Source: Ruthenibacterium sp. (GTDB lineage Bacteria; Bacillota; Clostridia; Oscillospirales; Ruminococcaceae). Taken from it: 8,236 nucleotides of DNA. Position 1 is the stretch's first letter. Each line of letters begins with the position of its first letter. The stretch spans positions 1-8,236 of the forward strand of contig JAHHSK010000072.1 of NCBI GenBank assembly GCA_020025255.1, read 5' to 3'. Of the stretch, positions 7,198-8,236 are shown one piece after another. The notes below the pieces were generated by a model that was not told the origin of the DNA, ran no database searches, and saw only the letters and a list, made by a program, of their open reading frames with translations. Both the position numbers and the translations under genes were made by a program.

Positions 7198-7239
7198 ACA
7201 AAAGCGACAGCGTCCCATAAAGGGATCTGCCGCTTTTGT
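7198..7239 (-). terminator. pstS-pstC intercistronic hairpin (leaky terminator or mRNA stabiliser)
   Basis: A 13-bp lower stem (7198-7210 with 7227-7239) carries an upper 4-bp stem (7213-7216 with 7222-7225) over a 5-nt loop. Read as - strand RNA, a G/C-rich stem runs into UUUUGU, like a weak intrinsic terminator. The 7207/7230 pair is a G-U wobble in - strand RNA but an A-C mismatch in + strand RNA, so the structure is fully paired only in the operon transcript. It begins 10 nt after the pstS stop. Such hairpins between a binding-protein gene and its permease genes usually raise the level of the first product. Read on the + strand it is followed by a T-rich tract, but no rightward gene ends here. 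Confidence 0.75.
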
Positions 7240-7249
7240 TTTTTGTTTC

Positions 7250-8113
7250 TTAGTTTGCAGCGACAACGCCTGCGTTGGAAATGATGTCCTTCACTTCAGA
7301 GGAAGTGATGTAATCGAAGAATGCCTGCGGAGCTGCTTCCAGTTTTGCATCGGTTTTGGTAATCAGCATGAACGGACGCTGTACCGCGTAGCTGCCATCC
7401 TGCACGGTTGCTTCACTCGGAGCAACGCCTGCCACTTTCAGGACTTTGATCGTATCTTTTACAGCCGAAAGGGATGCATAACCGATTGCGCCCGGATTCT
7501 GCGAAACGGTGGTGATGACGTCGCCGGTGGCTGTCAGTTCCTGACGATACTTGCAAGCGTCCTTTGTTCCGGTGATCGACTCGAAGCCGTCACGGGTGCC
7601 GCTTCCTGCTTCACGGCCGATCAAAACGATTTCTGCATCGTCGCCGCCTACTTCTTTCCAGTTCGTGATTTCGCCTGTGTAGATCGCTGCGATCTGTTCG
7701 AGCGAAAGATCTTCTACCTTGCTTTCGGGGTGTACCACTACCGCAATGCCGTCATAAGCCAGCGGTGTTTCGGTCAGGCCGCTTTCCTTTTCGCTGTCCT
7801 TCAGTGCGCGGCTGGAAAGACCGATGTCGCAGCGGCCTTCCTGCACTGCCGTGATGCCGGAACCGGAACCTGTGGGATTGTAAGTGAAGGTAACATCCGG
7901 GTTTGCATTTGTAAAGGATTCACCCAATGCACTGATTACCTTTGCCATGGAAGTCGAACCGTCTGTACCGACCGAACCGGACAAGGTTTGCACTGCGGTC
8001 GATTTCGATCCGTCGCTCTGTGCTTGAGAGCTTGTATCGCTCTGGCTGCCGCAGCCTGCCAATGCGCCCATCATCATAACAGCCGAAAGAACAAGTGCCA
8101 TTGTTTTTTTCAT
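7250..8113 (-). CDS. pstS: Phosphate ABC transporter substrate-binding lipoprotein PstS
   Basis: PstS captures phosphate outside the membrane and delivers it to PstC/PstA. From the ATG at 8113 it is 287 residues. It has a lipoprotein signal peptide with basic KK, a hydrophobic core and lipobox LAGC (Cys21 lipidated), followed by a Ser/Gln-rich linker to about 45. The mature type-II periplasmic-binding fold carries the phosphate-binding loops GTDGSTSM (49-56), TGSGSGI (81-87), DIGLSSR (96-102) and GREAGSGTRDGF (166-177). Upstream in-frame codons (to 8167) would add an 18-residue extension ahead of the signal peptide and lack a ribosome binding site, so they are rejected. It is the first gene of the operon and is followed by the intercistronic hairpin. 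Confidence 0.96.
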   Translation of the reverse strand: MKKTMALVLSAVMMMGALAGCGSQSDTSSQAQSDGSKSTAVQTLSGSVGTDGSTSMAKVISALGESFTNANPDVTFTYNPTGSGSGITAVQEGRCDIGLSSRALKDSEKESGLTETPLAYDGIAVVVHPESKVEDLSLEQIAAIYTGEITNWKEVGGDDAEIVLIGREAGSGTRDGFESITGTKDACKYRQELTATGDVITTVSQNPGAIGYASLSAVKDTIKVLKVAGVAPSEATVQDGSYAVQRPFMLITKTDAKLEAAPQAFFDYITSSEVKDIISNAGVVAAN

Positions 8114-8121
8114 GTTGTTTT

Positions 8122-8129
8122 CTCCTTTT
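8122..8129 (-). promoter_or_regulatory. Ribosome binding site deciding the pstS start
   Basis: AAAAGGAG lies 8 nt before the ATG at 8113, which places the lipoprotein signal peptide exactly at the N-terminus. Confidence 0.85.
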
Positions 8130-8168
8130 GCTTCAATACGATATTTGGTTTTGAGGAACAATTCCATA

Positions 8169-8220
8169 CTACAAAAATATTGTAAAGTACAAAAGTCTGT
8201 TTAAGTAAAATGTATGTCAA
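8169..8220 (-). promoter_or_regulatory. Candidate PhoP/PhoB box upstream of pstS
   Basis: On the - strand, hexamers resembling the Gram-positive PhoP half-site TT(A/C/T)ACA occur as TTGACA (8220-8215), TTTACT (8209-8204) and TTTACA (8186-8181). The first two start 11 bp apart and the third 23 bp further, close to two more turns. TTTTGTA also repeats at 8194-8188 and 8176-8170. No good sigma-A pair is present: the best is TTGTAC (8192-8187), 18 bp, TATGGA (8168-8163). A weak core is expected of an activator-dependent promoter. The rest of 8114-8236 is an AT-rich leader with no gene. The match is suggestive only. Confidence 0.4.
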
Positions 8221-8236
8221 ATTGCGTTTTTTCCTT

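Noticed and set aside
8114..8167. An N-terminal extension of pstS starting at 8167
   Set aside because: It would put 18 residues before a perfect lipoprotein signal peptide and lacks a ribosome binding site; the ATG at 8113 has an ideal one.
1..8236. A hidden novel system such as a defence island, biosynthetic cluster or mobile element
   Set aside because: Every substantial coding region is assigned to a known phosphate or cell-wall family; no transposase, integrase, repeats or unexplained conserved frames were seen.

Overview
The window looks like a chromosomal segment from a Firmicute, most likely a gut-type clostridium (Oscillospiraceae/Ruminococcaceae-like). Three things point there: strong AGGAGG-type ribosome binding sites, the order pstS-pstC-pstA-pstB-phoU-phoB-phoR seen in clostridia, and a LytR-CpsA-Psr (LCP) wall protein. 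Base composition is mid-range. I cannot name the species from sequence alone. No mobile element, CRISPR array, tRNA or rRNA was recognised.

Layout, left to right. Positions 1-347 are non-coding. They hold a strong promoter that fires leftwards out of the window (46-74), two small hairpins at the left edge, and a separate promoter (230-258) that reads rightwards into the LCP gene (348-1445, + strand, TTG start). The LCP gene ends at a strong intrinsic terminator (1474-1510). Eleven bases further on is a second hairpin terminator (about 1518-1549), which closes the long leftward operon converging from the right.

Positions 1658-8113 are one leftward (- strand) phosphate operon. In transcription order it is: pstS (phosphate-binding lipoprotein), a strong intercistronic hairpin, pstC and pstA (membrane permease pair), pstB (ATPase), phoU (negative regulator linking transporter to kinase), phoB/phoP (response regulator) and phoR (sensor kinase). 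From pstC onward the genes touch or overlap: pstC-pstA gap 2 nt, pstA-pstB overlap 4 nt, pstB-phoU overlap 1 nt, phoU-phoB overlap 4 nt, phoB-phoR overlap 4 nt. Translation is therefore probably coupled. Positions 8114-8236 hold the pstS leader and promoter, with TTTACA-like hexamers at roughly 11-bp spacing that may be a PhoP box.

How it works together. PstS captures phosphate outside the membrane, PstC/PstA form the channel and PstB powers it. PhoU and the transporter report phosphate sufficiency to PhoR, which phosphorylates PhoB under starvation. Because phoB and phoR sit at the distal end of the same transcript, the operon should autoregulate. The pstS-pstC hairpin probably makes the binding protein more abundant than the downstream products. 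Every gene belongs to a well-known family. I found no convincing novel system; the points worth a second look are regulatory sites and a few unusual residues.
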